From contig NZ_JAJQRG010000003.1 in the NCBI RefSeq assembly GCF_021228235.1, positions 434,001 to 498,000 on the forward strand: DNA of 64,000 nt, given 5' to 3'. A program made the position numbers and the translations under genes. Source of the stretch: Pseudophaeobacter flagellatus (GTDB taxonomy: Bacteria > Pseudomonadota > Alphaproteobacteria > Rhodobacterales > Rhodobacteraceae). The notes beneath the pieces are model-generated. The model was not told where the DNA came from, searched no databases, and worked only from the letters and a program-made list of their open reading frames with translations. Positions 7,967-14,591 of this stretch are shown here, in pieces (position 1 is the first letter of the stretch; each line of letters begins with the position of its first letter).

Positions 7967-8545
7967 TTAGTCCTCTAAGAAGTCGCCAACGGGCGCGTTG
8001 CGGCGCGTCTGCGCCTTTTTTTGACCGATCAGGGAGGCGGCCAGCGAAATATCGTTTGAGCCACTGAGGCGGCCCCAGAAAGTCTTTGCGGATTGTTCGC
8101 GATAGTTCGGATGAACGCCGCTTGGGCGCTGGGTCAAAAGCATGATGCCCATCCCCGCATGGCGGCCCATATTGAAAATCCGCATCATCATTTCATTTTG
8201 CGAGCGAAGGTAGGTCGCGGCCTCGTCACAAACGACGTAAAGCGGACGTTCCTTTGAGCTTAGACCAAACGCGATATGTAGCGTCTTAATGGCAATCTCG
8301 GGATCGGGTGCGCCAACTTGGATCAGCCGCGTTCCGCCCTCAATATCGGCCCGCAGGCTGGCATATGTGGTTGCAGCCGGTAACGTCGGGTCGATCCAAA
8401 TCACCTGCGGGGGTTTCTGTTCAACGATCAGGCCCTTGGCTTTGGTCGTCTTCCCAGATCCGCGCCCGCCATAAACGGCAGTCACTTCTTCAAAAAACGG
8501 CTTTGTTGGGACGTCTGCGGGGAACTCATAAGCTGGTTTGATCAT
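7967..8545 (-). CDS. A32/FtsK-HerA-type genome packaging ATPase
   Basis: An ATPase of 192 residues, about the size of PM2 and PRD1 packaging ATPases. Walker A is GGRGSGKTT (residues 26-34), Walker B is PLYVVCDEA (101-109, with D107 E108), and a sensor-like segment MLLTQRPSGVHP follows near residue 135. Genes of this kind pump DNA into tailless icosahedral capsids and are the most reliable companion of double-jelly-roll capsid genes. The start at 8545 is fixed by an ATGA overlap with the stop of the upstream gene. A FtsK-like fragment or a conjugation ATPase is much less likely given the small size, the absence of a membrane segment and the phage neighbours. Confidence 0.8.
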   Translation of the reverse strand: MIKPAYEFPADVPTKPFFEEVTAVYGGRGSGKTTKAKGLIVEQKPPQVIWIDPTLPAATTYASLRADIEGGTRLIQVGAPDPEIAIKTLHIAFGLSSKERPLYVVCDEAATYLRSQNEMMMRIFNMGRHAGMGIMLLTQRPSGVHPNYREQSAKTFWGRLSGSNDISLAASLIGQKKAQTRRNAPVGDFLED

Positions 8546-9006
8546 GCTTCTGCCCTCTGGGTGTTGAATTCGGTTTGCTGGGCAGGCGGGGCGGATTGTG
8601 CCTCGCGGACCATCTGCAAGCACATATAGCCATGCATTCCAACGGCCATGATTTTGCCGATGGTGCCTTTGGCTTTATCCAGCATCCAAGGGGCGTATTG
8701 TTCGGCCAGTTCGTAACAAGCCGCACAAGCCTCGTCGCCAATTTCATTTGATGCAGCTTCTGCCAGTTCGACGCGCGCGTTGATGCGCTTGGAAATGAGC
8801 GCTCCCCCCATGTGGTGCGCCATTTTCCACATCGCGCCAAACTCAGTTGGCGTCATGAGGTCGCGGGGCGGGTCCGTCACCTCTGAAAGTTCTTGGGGAG
8901 CTGCATCGGTGGGCCGTTCTGCAATCGGCGCGGGAAGGTTTGCGACCTGTGACGGCGGGGTGTTCAGCGTGGCGGCTTCCAGCGCTTCCAAGGCGACATC
9001 ATACAT
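8542..9006 (-). CDS. Unknown prophage protein between regulator and packaging ATPase
   Basis: A protein of 154 residues that I do not recognise. The first 50 residues are proline-rich and probably disordered. Residues 52-135 are predicted helical (TPTEFGAMWKMAHHMGG, then RVELAEAASNEIGDEACAAC, then GKIMAVGMHGYMCLQM) with a weakly hydrophobic stretch that could be one membrane-associated helix. Translation is coupled on both sides: its ATG overlaps the preceding gene's stop (TAATG) and its stop overlaps the ATPase start (ATGA). Placement beside the packaging ATPase suggests a packaging-vertex or assembly factor, but that is inference from position only. Confidence 0.55.
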   Translation of the reverse strand: MYDVALEALEAATLNTPPSQVANLPAPIAERPTDAAPQELSEVTDPPRDLMTPTEFGAMWKMAHHMGGALISKRINARVELAEAASNEIGDEACAACYELAEQYAPWMLDKAKGTIGKIMAVGMHGYMCLQMVREAQSAPPAQQTEFNTQRAEA

Positions 9007-9368
9007 TAGAATTTTCCATATACTTCTTCAAAGGCGTTTAGCTCCTCGGACGGCAAGGGAGGGGTGGGGCGCTCCTTTGCGGTTTCGGCAGGGGTGGGCA
9101 GCGGGCGGGCTGTAGTGGGCATCTGTGCGGCCTCTTTGGCGCTCTGGTGTGGTTTAAGGCGAGATATCGCGTTGCATTCGCGGTCGTACTGTTCCCAATC
9201 AACGGATTGACCAAAAAAGCGATCAACTGATTGGCGGCGATGCAGGGGGCACCGGGTCGCCCCTCGTGACCACCGATTGAAGTGGGCGCGTGATACTTGA
9301 ATTATTGTTTCCACGGTCTTCAGGCGCGGCCCATTCACGAAATACGCTTGTTCAAAGGATGGTAACAT
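9006..9368 (-). CDS. Putative DNA-binding regulator heading the leftward prophage operon
   Basis: A protein of 120 residues. Residues 10-45 could form a helix-turn-helix (RLKTVETIIQVSRAHFNRW, then SRGATRCPLHRRQSVDRFF); the rest is proline-rich and ends in an acidic tail. The start at 9368 is chosen because AAGGAAAA stands 7 bases upstream; an earlier in-frame start at 9419 has no such site. It faces the palindrome cluster at 9411-9463 and is divergent from the virion operon, the expected position of a switch protein acting on both promoters. The DNA-binding fold is a weak call from sequence alone. Confidence 0.5.
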   Translation of the reverse strand: MLPSFEQAYFVNGPRLKTVETIIQVSRAHFNRWSRGATRCPLHRRQSVDRFFGQSVDWEQYDRECNAISRLKPHQSAKEAAQMPTTARPLPTPAETAKERPTPPLPSEELNAFEEVYGKF

Positions 9369-9410
9369 TTTGCTTTTCCTTACATTAGACGCGGGTGAAA
9401 TGTAGCAAAA

Positions 9411-9463
9411 TACGCGCATATGCTCAATATTTATGAGCGCATATGCGCGCTAATATGCGCATA
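9411..9463. promoter_or_regulatory. Divergent operator region with three GCGCATAT-type palindromes
   Basis: GCGCATATGC (9414-9423), a perfect 12-base palindrome GCGCATATGCGC (9437-9448) and a perfect 10-base palindrome TATGCGCATA (9454-9463) lie in 53 bases. A CTCA/TGAG inverted pair occurs between the first two. The sites fill the gap between the leftward regulator gene and the rightward virion operon, so they are the likely control switch of the prophage. Core promoter hexamers are not clear. Confidence 0.65.
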
Positions 9464-9561
9464 AATTCAATTACTTGGATGAGTTATTTCGTGTTTAAAG
9501 GGAGCGCGATAGGCAAAGCCGAAAAATCGGATTGCAGACCCTGAAATTTAAGGAAAATGAC

Positions 9562-9672
9562 ATGAAGGCAAACACAAAACTGTTCCTGACAATGGCACTT
9601 GGCGTTGCAGCAGGCCTCGCACTGGACAACGTGCTGCGCCGCAACCCCACATACAACGCGCTGGTGGGCTAA
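9562..9672 (+). CDS. Small membrane protein heading the virion operon
   Basis: A 36-residue frame starting at an ATG with AAGGAAAA 5-6 bases upstream, one of the best ribosome-binding sites in the element. After four polar residues it has one hydrophobic segment (LFLTMALGVAAGLAL) and a short basic tail (NVLRRNPTYNALVG). It ends 4 bases before the major capsid gene, so the capsid start, which has little of its own Shine-Dalgarno signal, may depend on translation of this frame. Tailless membrane phages such as PM2 carry several single-span virion proteins of this size. Its exact role is unknown. Confidence 0.6.
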   Translation: MKANTKLFLTMALGVAAGLALDNVLRRNPTYNALVG

Positions 9673-9676
9673 GCTC

Positions 9677-10624
9677 ATGCGTCGTATCAAAACAGCAGGT
9701 GTCGGCAAGGAGCTGGCGCAGAAGGCGCAGACCACAACGGCAATCGCCAAAGTGCGCAACGTCTTCACCACCTCGCCCGCCTACGCGGACGGCACCGCAA
9801 CCATGGACCTAAAGACTGGCGCCTATACCTATCAGGTGCTTCAGTTTTCGATCTGGTCTTCGGTTGCGATTGCCGGGGAGACGTTTCAGCGCGATGGCCG
9901 GCACATCGTTAACACCGCCAATCTGTCCAAATATATCACGCGTGTCCGCCTAGAGATTGACGGCGTGGTTGAACAAAATTTGAGCATGGCAGACTGGATC
10001 AAGTTCAACGCCAAGGATGGCTACAACGTCGCGGACGGCGTGTGGTGGATGCACTTCGGCGGGCCACATCAGTTTGACGATAAGCGGGTGGAAGACGTCT
10101 ACGCTCTGGGAACCAGCAATCTGCGCTCCGTCCGCATTCTTGTCGATCTGACTTCTGATTGGAACGATGGCAACATGCAGCTTGCGGGTATGGCCGAATA
10201 CACCTCAACACGCCGCCATGTGACCCACCTGCGCACGATTAAATCAAATCGGCATTCCCCTGCGTCGGCTGGTGAATATACCATTTCCGGCCTGCCGATC
10301 CACTCTGATATCGGCGCAATCTACGTCTTGGGCGAGGGCATCAAGAGCGCCAAATTCGTGGTTGATGACGTCGAGATTTTCGACGCTCGCAACTACCAAA
10401 TCGAAGCTTTCAACCTGCTTTACGGCGCAGACACAACCGCCCTGGGCAATGGGATCGTTTTTGACTTCATGCGGTCCAATGAGATCACCAAAGCTTTGAA
10501 GTCGCTGGAACGGAGCGACCAGCGCAAGCGCAACGCCGATATTCGCATTGTCGTGGATATGGACGCGGCCAACGAGCTGAATGTGATTGTTGATCAAGTG
10601 GGCGCTTACGCCACCCAAGGCTAA
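9677..10624 (+). CDS. Candidate double-jelly-roll major capsid protein (PM2 P2-like)
   Basis: A soluble protein of 315 residues, rich in predicted beta-strands, with no signal peptide or membrane segment. Examples of alternating hydrophobic strands are YITRVRLEIDGVVEQNL, VRILVDLTSDW, IGAIYVLGEGIKSAKFVVDD and IRIVVDMD. Length, position just behind the control region and the first-gene rank among structural genes fit the major coat protein of PM2-like phages (PM2 P2 is about 270 residues). The packaging ATPase of the matching type nearby supports this. The ATG at 9677 is preferred over an upstream in-frame start because it follows the small gene directly. The capsid call is by fold pattern and context; no structure or search was available. 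Confidence 0.68.
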   Translation: MRRIKTAGVGKELAQKAQTTTAIAKVRNVFTTSPAYADGTATMDLKTGAYTYQVLQFSIWSSVAIAGETFQRDGRHIVNTANLSKYITRVRLEIDGVVEQNLSMADWIKFNAKDGYNVADGVWWMHFGGPHQFDDKRVEDVYALGTSNLRSVRILVDLTSDWNDGNMQLAGMAEYTSTRRHVTHLRTIKSNRHSPASAGEYTISGLPIHSDIGAIYVLGEGIKSAKFVVDDVEIFDARNYQIEAFNLLYGADTTALGNGIVFDFMRSNEITKALKSLERSDQRKRNADIRIVVDMDAANELNVIVDQVGAYATQG

Positions 10625-10632
10625 ATCCCCTA

Positions 10633-10657
10633 GCCCTGCGCAGCGACTGCGCGGGGC
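10633..10657 (+). other. Stable hairpin immediately after the capsid gene
   Basis: GCCCTGCGCAG (10633-10643) and CTGCGCGGGGC (10647-10657) form an 11-base-pair stem with a 3-base loop. No T-run follows. It probably acts as a partial terminator or as a 3' stabiliser that keeps capsid mRNA in excess over downstream genes. Confidence 0.6.
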
Positions 10658-10679
10658 AAAACTGAATTCAAGGTGAGAC

Positions 10680-11009
10680 ATGGCGACAGAGGCAACCGGA
10701 GACGTCGGGCATCCTGACGACACGAACTATGCGGGTGACGGCTGGAAAAAGGTCTGGGGCTTCTTTGACGGGCTGGCCGGTGTGGCTGACCGTGTGGAAG
10801 GGGTCACTGAGGATCTTTCCGACACCTCGGATCACATTGTTGACGCCAAGCGCGGCTGGTTTGAATTGCGCCGCGACGAACGGGACGCAGAAACAGCCGA
10901 TATGCTCGCAAAATCAGCTTGGCAGCGCGGCGATAATGTCGAGTTGACGAAATACTGGGCGCTTGGGGCTGCGGCCCTTGTCGCCGTTCTTATCATCGCC
11001 GGGAAATAG
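10680..11009 (+). CDS. Single-span membrane protein of the virion operon
   Basis: A protein of 109 residues with a good ribosome-binding site (AAGGTGAG) ahead of the ATG. The N-terminal 85 residues are acidic and polar, including a heptad-like helical stretch (GVADRVEGVTEDLSDTSDH). The C-terminus is one membrane helix (YWALGAAALVAVLIIAG), so this is a tail-anchored type protein. In internal-membrane phages, proteins with this layout connect the membrane to the capsid shell. I cannot assign a named homologue. It follows the capsid gene after the hairpin at 10633. Confidence 0.6.
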   Translation: MATEATGDVGHPDDTNYAGDGWKKVWGFFDGLAGVADRVEGVTEDLSDTSDHIVDAKRGWFELRRDERDAETADMLAKSAWQRGDNVELTKYWALGAAALVAVLIIAGK

Positions 11010-11011
11010 TC

Positions 11012-11239
11012 ATGGCTGCACCCCCTCTTAGCTTAACGCTCAGCCCCTCATCGGCGGCAGACACCGGTGACAACCTTATTGATGCAGGAGATTTTACAGT
11101 GGATTTTGGCGATAAAATCACCGGAGACGGTGGCGCGGCGGCCAACTCTAACCCAATCGCAAATCTTGGCGGGCAAGTCATCCAAGGTGTTCTGGTGGCA
11201 GTGCTGGCGAAATGGGCTTTTGAGAAGGTTTTCAAATGA
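11012..11239 (+). CDS. Small membrane-anchored protein of the virion operon
   Basis: A protein of 75 residues that starts 2 bases after the previous stop. The first 45 residues are Ser/Asp/Gly-rich and acidic. The end is a hydrophobic helix with a basic cap (GGQVIQGVLVAVLAKWAFEKVFK). The layout repeats that of the gene before it: polar head, then C-terminal membrane anchor. Its stop overlaps the start of the next gene (ATGA), so expression is coupled. It is probably a virion membrane protein. No named family is recognised. Confidence 0.57.
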   Translation: MAAPPLSLTLSPSSAADTGDNLIDAGDFTVDFGDKITGDGGAAANSNPIANLGGQVIQGVLVAVLAKWAFEKVFK

Positions 11240-11643
11240 AGGCGTTGACAAATTCCCGCTTCTCAACATCGCTTGCACCACTGCCAGAGCGCTTTCATGG
11301 CCAGATTGCAGATGCTGCTGAACTTGCCCTAGCTCTTGAAGTCGGGGCCCGCCCGGATACGGCAACCATTAGCATTGAAAACCGCGACACTGGAGAACTA
11401 GCAGCCTATGCCGTGATCGGCCCCGACGATGATGGAATGGTGGTTATCTACGTGGCGCGGTCGTGGCTGACTGGCCTTGGCGCAATGGCAATTCGTGGCC
11501 TTTTTGGCGCGGCTCAATGCATCAGCAGCCCATTGCGCGTTCATGCTGACCAGATCCGCACCTATGCCCGAATTTTAGGGGCAGAGAATGCACTTTCAGC
11601 CATCGACGCTGACGGTGTTCCCATGGGTGTGTTTCATGGGTAG
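11236..11643 (+). CDS. Unknown soluble protein of the virion operon
   Basis: A protein of 135 residues with mixed alpha/beta character and no clear membrane span, apart from a mildly hydrophobic segment near the middle (WLTGLGAMAIRGLFGAAQ). I do not recognise a family. Coupled translation with both neighbours is evident: its ATG overlaps the preceding stop and its last bases overlap the following start by 8 bases. Possible roles include a minor capsid, vertex or assembly protein, but the sequence does not decide among them. Confidence 0.5.
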   Translation: MKALTNSRFSTSLAPLPERFHGQIADAAELALALEVGARPDTATISIENRDTGELAAYAVIGPDDDGMVVIYVARSWLTGLGAMAIRGLFGAAQCISSPLRVHADQIRTYARILGAENALSAIDADGVPMGVFHG

Positions 11644-12175
11644 CAAGGCCAGTTCTGCAACTTCGACCGAGACAAACAACTACGCGATGGACCTAAGCGC
11701 CACCAACGGTTCAGGAACCCAAATTCTGGATAGCATTATTGTTGATCCGTCCGATCAGGTGATGATGAAAACCATTGAAGGCCATAAAGCGGCCTTTGAG
11801 GTCATGATGACAAACAGCAGCGTCCAACTGTCTGAATTGCTTACGCTTGGCTCTGAAATCATGACCTTGGCAGACAATCAACAGATCCGGCTTGAAGGCG
11901 CAAATTATCACATGCTGGACACCGGGGTTCGGATGCTTAAGGAGCAAATGGACGCGGGGAAATACGTGATCGACTTTGTGGATATGTCCACAAATAGAAC
12001 CTTTGATTTGGCCGAGCAGTTGACCAACGACAGCAGCAGCGCCGTTGAGCAAGCGCTTGAAATCGTTGGGGATGTTAAAGCTTCAACTACTACTGACATG
12101 GTGCAGGCAATTTCGGCTTTTATGGTCATTTTTGGGCTTGGTGCCCTCTACCTCATCACAAGGAATAAACAATGA
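11636..12175 (+). CDS. Helical membrane protein of the virion operon
   Basis: A protein of 179 residues. After a polar N-terminus it is largely helical and polar (HKAAFEVMMTNSSVQLSELL; EQALEIVGDVKAS). It ends in a single membrane helix followed by a basic tail (MVQAISAFMVIFGLGALYLITRNKQ). The start at 11636 (MGSKASSATS) gives a short overlap with the upstream gene; the open frame extends further 5' without a better start. Like the small proteins before it, it looks like a membrane-anchored virion component. A long helical body could act as a scaffold, tape-measure or DNA-delivery part; that is speculation. Confidence 0.55.
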   Translation: MGSKASSATSTETNNYAMDLSATNGSGTQILDSIIVDPSDQVMMKTIEGHKAAFEVMMTNSSVQLSELLTLGSEIMTLADNQQIRLEGANYHMLDTGVRMLKEQMDAGKYVIDFVDMSTNRTFDLAEQLTNDSSSAVEQALEIVGDVKASTTTDMVQAISAFMVIFGLGALYLITRNKQ

Positions 12176-12885
12176 AAACGCCCCGCAATATGGTGCTTAC
12201 ATCGTTTGAGACAAAGCGGCTCGCGAAATCTGAAACAATTGGATACCTCGGGGGGCAGTTCCCCGGCGTTTTTGTCCGTATGAATGGAGAGGATATCTAT
12301 TTGCGGGAGGGTCAATGCGTTGCCTGTGAGGGTGAATATATTGAACTCAAAAACCCTTTTTCTCGGACTGGCAGCGCAACGATCGTACAAGACGCGCCCG
12401 TAAACTTTACGGGAAATCATAGCATTGCATCCCGCCGCTACTTTCCCACAATCCGTTCGTTGGCAGGGGTTGAAAGTGTCGACGGTTCTAGCCTTGGCCT
12501 AACTGAATTTTACCGCGCGACGCTGTTTTTCACTGAAACAGTTCCAACTTCGATTGACTTGGAAATGTCGGTGGCTTGCAAGGTTATTTCCCTTGATGAG
12601 GCGGACCTTGGGGCATTTTCAGCAAGCGAGCTGATACGCAACATCAAGCCAAGTTTTGTTGACGGGATCGAGCATTTTTCAATCGGTGGCGAACTGCGCA
12701 TTATCAGCCTGCCGGACTTTGCCGCGCTGGAAGATGCTGGCAAGCTTCTGGCTTATCAAGACCGAATGACCACCGTCACATTGGAGCCAGGGCGGCCCAT
12801 CCTTGTCGCGCGCCTCCACGGCGGGAGTCTGCAAGTCAATTTTGAAGCGTTTGACCTGCCTTACGTGAGCGCCGAAGATGTCTAG
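12172..12885 (+). CDS. Unknown beta-rich virion protein (minor capsid or vertex candidate)
   Basis: A soluble protein of 237 residues dominated by predicted strands (FVRMNGEDIYLREGQCVAC; RPILVARLHGGSLQVNFEAF), without membrane segments or signal peptide. Its ATG overlaps the previous stop (ATGA) and its end overlaps the transglycosylase start by 8 bases. Size and predicted fold would suit a penton base, spike or minor jelly-roll protein, which tailless phages need at capsid vertices. That role is inferred from context; I see no recognised domain. Confidence 0.5.
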   Translation: MKTPRNMVLTSFETKRLAKSETIGYLGGQFPGVFVRMNGEDIYLREGQCVACEGEYIELKNPFSRTGSATIVQDAPVNFTGNHSIASRRYFPTIRSLAGVESVDGSSLGLTEFYRATLFFTETVPTSIDLEMSVACKVISLDEADLGAFSASELIRNIKPSFVDGIEHFSIGGELRIISLPDFAALEDAGKLLAYQDRMTTVTLEPGRPILVARLHGGSLQVNFEAFDLPYVSAEDV

Positions 12886-13498
12886 GCTGGCCATTCTGGC
12901 GGCACTGGGCGGCGCTGGGTGGTATGCTTGGCAATCTGGGTACTTGGATCAGTATTTGCCGCCAGAATACGCCTACGGGGCTGTCATGGGGCAGGGCGGC
13001 TCTGGCCCCACCGTTCAGCCTGTGGGTTTTTCGGTTTCAACACCGGGTACGCTGGAAGAAAATTTACTGCGCGAGAATTGGACGTGGGTTTCTAGCTATG
13101 CGGCAACAGAGCCTGAATTGGCGGCCGCGATCATGTGGCAGGAAAGCCGCGGGAAGGTGCGCGCAATTAGCAGCGCCGGGGCGCGGGGTCTCATGCAGGT
13201 TATGCCGTCCACCGGCAGAGATTTGCATGACCGCTTAGGCTATGGCCGGATCCAACCGACAATGGCCAACCTCATGACTGCCGAGGGGTCAATTTATTTC
13301 GGCACTGCCTACATGGAATATCTGCACACGATCCGAAACGGGCGCTCTTGGGAGTGGTACATTCGGGCCTATAACGGTGGACCGGGTGGCGCCGATAAAT
13401 TCATGGGCGGCGGAAAAAATGCCGAAAATGATGGCTATTACAGCAAGGTTTTAAGGCGATGGAATACCCTTAGAACAAGATCAGAAACAATCACCTAG
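12878..13498 (+). CDS. Lytic transglycosylase (SLT fold), virion-associated
   Basis: A protein of 206 residues. The N-terminus has a hydrophobic stretch (LAILAALGGAGWYAW) that could anchor it in the virion membrane. The catalytic domain spans residues 65-190 and carries the SLT motifs: the catalytic glutamate E89 in AAIMWQESRG, then SSAGARGLMQVMPST, and AYNGGPG towards the end. Enzymes of this kind cut the glycan strands of peptidoglycan locally during phage entry. It lies among structural genes rather than next to the M15 endolysin, which supports an entry role. It overlaps its upstream neighbour by 8 bases. Confidence 0.85.
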   Translation: MSRLAILAALGGAGWYAWQSGYLDQYLPPEYAYGAVMGQGGSGPTVQPVGFSVSTPGTLEENLLRENWTWVSSYAATEPELAAAIMWQESRGKVRAISSAGARGLMQVMPSTGRDLHDRLGYGRIQPTMANLMTAEGSIYFGTAYMEYLHTIRNGRSWEWYIRAYNGGPGGADKFMGGGKNAENDGYYSKVLRRWNTLRTRSETIT

Positions 13499-13509
13499 GA
13501 GATAATAAA

Positions 13510-13725
13510 ATGGTACTACCATTGGCCGCAATTCCGGTTTGGGCATGGTTTGCAGGCGGGGCCGGTGTCGGTGTCGCTGTGATGGGCGCAGGCGCAGGGG
13601 CTGGGAGCTTTGTTGCGGCCCGCAACATTAGCGAAGGACTTGAAGACGGTTTGCGCATTGCAGTGCCGGTCGGTGTCGGGGCGCTGGTGGTCTATGCAGC
13701 CTATCAGATGGCGTCAAAGAAATGA
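13510..13725 (+). CDS. Small glycine-rich two-span membrane protein
   Basis: A protein of 71 residues with two hydrophobic segments (PVWAWFAGGAGVGVAVMGAG and IAVPVGVGALVVYAAYQM) separated by a short charged linker (ARNISEGLEDGLR). The start is preceded by AGGAGATAAT, a plausible ribosome-binding site. Its stop overlaps the following ATG. Glycine-rich double-span proteins of this size are common in phage virion membranes and among small holins. Function is not otherwise indicated. Confidence 0.55.
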   Translation: MVLPLAAIPVWAWFAGGAGVGVAVMGAGAGAGSFVAARNISEGLEDGLRIAVPVGVGALVVYAAYQMASKK

Positions 13726-13958
13726 GCTATTGGGAAAGCGCAAAAGAAACTCTGGGCCTTGGCTCGGACGCCCCAGAACCTGCGGCCACCGCCCGCGATG
13801 AGGGCGGCAGCTGGGTTGCGGGTATGGTGGCCGGTCAATTGCCCGGTCATGGGACGCTGTTTGATTACGACGGCGGCGGGTTTCGCTTCACCAAGCCGCT
13901 GCAAATTGGCTTGGTACTCATGGCCGGGTACGGTCTGTTTCGCATGATTGGGCGTTAA
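13722..13958 (+). CDS. Small membrane-associated protein of the virion operon
   Basis: A protein of 78 residues: a polar N-terminal half (SYWESAKETLGLGSDAPEP), a glycine-rich middle, and a C-terminal hydrophobic helix with a basic end (LQIGLVLMAGYGLFRMIGR). The layout again is polar head plus C-terminal anchor, as in the two genes after the capsid gene. It is translationally coupled to its upstream neighbour by an ATGA overlap. No family is recognised. Confidence 0.52.
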   Translation: MSYWESAKETLGLGSDAPEPAATARDEGGSWVAGMVAGQLPGHGTLFDYDGGGFRFTKPLQIGLVLMAGYGLFRMIGR

Positions 13959-13971
13959 ACCATTGGATCAT

Positions 13972-14145
13972 ATGTATTTATCAAATTGGATCATGGGCGG
14001 CGGTGCTGGCGCTGTCATTTGGTTCTTTACGCGCAGGCTGATCGCGACCTTGGACAAGGTGGCCAACAAGGTAGTTGAGCACGGCGAAGAAATTGGACGC
14101 CATGGCGTCAAAATATCCAATATGGAACGGGAGGTTTTCAGATGA
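13972..14145 (+). CDS. Small membrane protein, possible holin partner
   Basis: A protein of 57 residues from the ATG at 13972; TTG codons at 13948 or 13963 in the same frame are alternatives, and none has a strong ribosome-binding site. One hydrophobic segment near the N-terminus (IMGGGAGAVIWFFT) is followed by a charged amphipathic helix (LIATLDKVANKVVEHGEEIGRHG). Single-span proteins with a coiled-coil tail like this occur next to holins as membrane partners or spanin-like factors. Its stop overlaps the holin start by ATGA, consistent with a lysis role, though this is an inference. Confidence 0.5.
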   Translation: MYLSNWIMGGGAGAVIWFFTRRLIATLDKVANKVVEHGEEIGRHGVKISNMEREVFR

Positions 14146-14510
14146 AATGGATTGCAGAACTGCTTGGGATTGGGAGCAAAATTGTAGAAGCGCGCAGCCG
14201 CTTAAAGGTGGCGAAAATTGAGGCCCAGACTACCGCCACGCAGTCGCGGGCGCAACAAGATGGCGCATGGGAGGCCATGGCGGCTGAGAACGCTCGCAAC
14301 AGTTGGCTTGATGAATACTGGACAGCCGTTTTGACTGTGCCTCTGGTGCTGGCATTCCTTGGCGCTGGCGATGCCGTGGCAGACGGTTTTGCGGCGCTTC
14401 AGGGTGTGCCGGATTGGTACAAGTGGAGCGTTCTTGCATCGGTAAGTTTTGCCTTTGCTCGCAAGACGATGCCGGGCGTTGCTGATTGGGTTTCGCGCAA
14501 AAAGAGCTAA
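14142..14510 (+). CDS. Holin-like protein resembling the three-span GTA holin family
   Basis: A protein of 122 residues. After a basic, Gln/Ala-rich helical region (residues 15-55, LKVAKIEAQTTATQSRAQQ) come the hydrophobic segments WTAVLTVPLVLAFLGAG and WYKWSVLASVSFAFA. The NSWLDEYW motif before the first span and the overall layout recall the holin family named for gene transfer agent release in Rhodobacterales. The likely role is to permeabilise the inner membrane so the M15 endolysin can reach peptidoglycan. It is the last gene of the element, 81 bases before the right attachment site. Confidence 0.68.
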   Translation: MKWIAELLGIGSKIVEARSRLKVAKIEAQTTATQSRAQQDGAWEAMAAENARNSWLDEYWTAVLTVPLVLAFLGAGDAVADGFAALQGVPDWYKWSVLASVSFAFARKTMPGVADWVSRKKS

Positions 14511-14591
14511 GGGGCTTGACCCGTCATTTGCGAACGCGCTAAACAGGGTTCACCACAACCGTAACGAAATCGCAAACTTGTCCATATCGAA

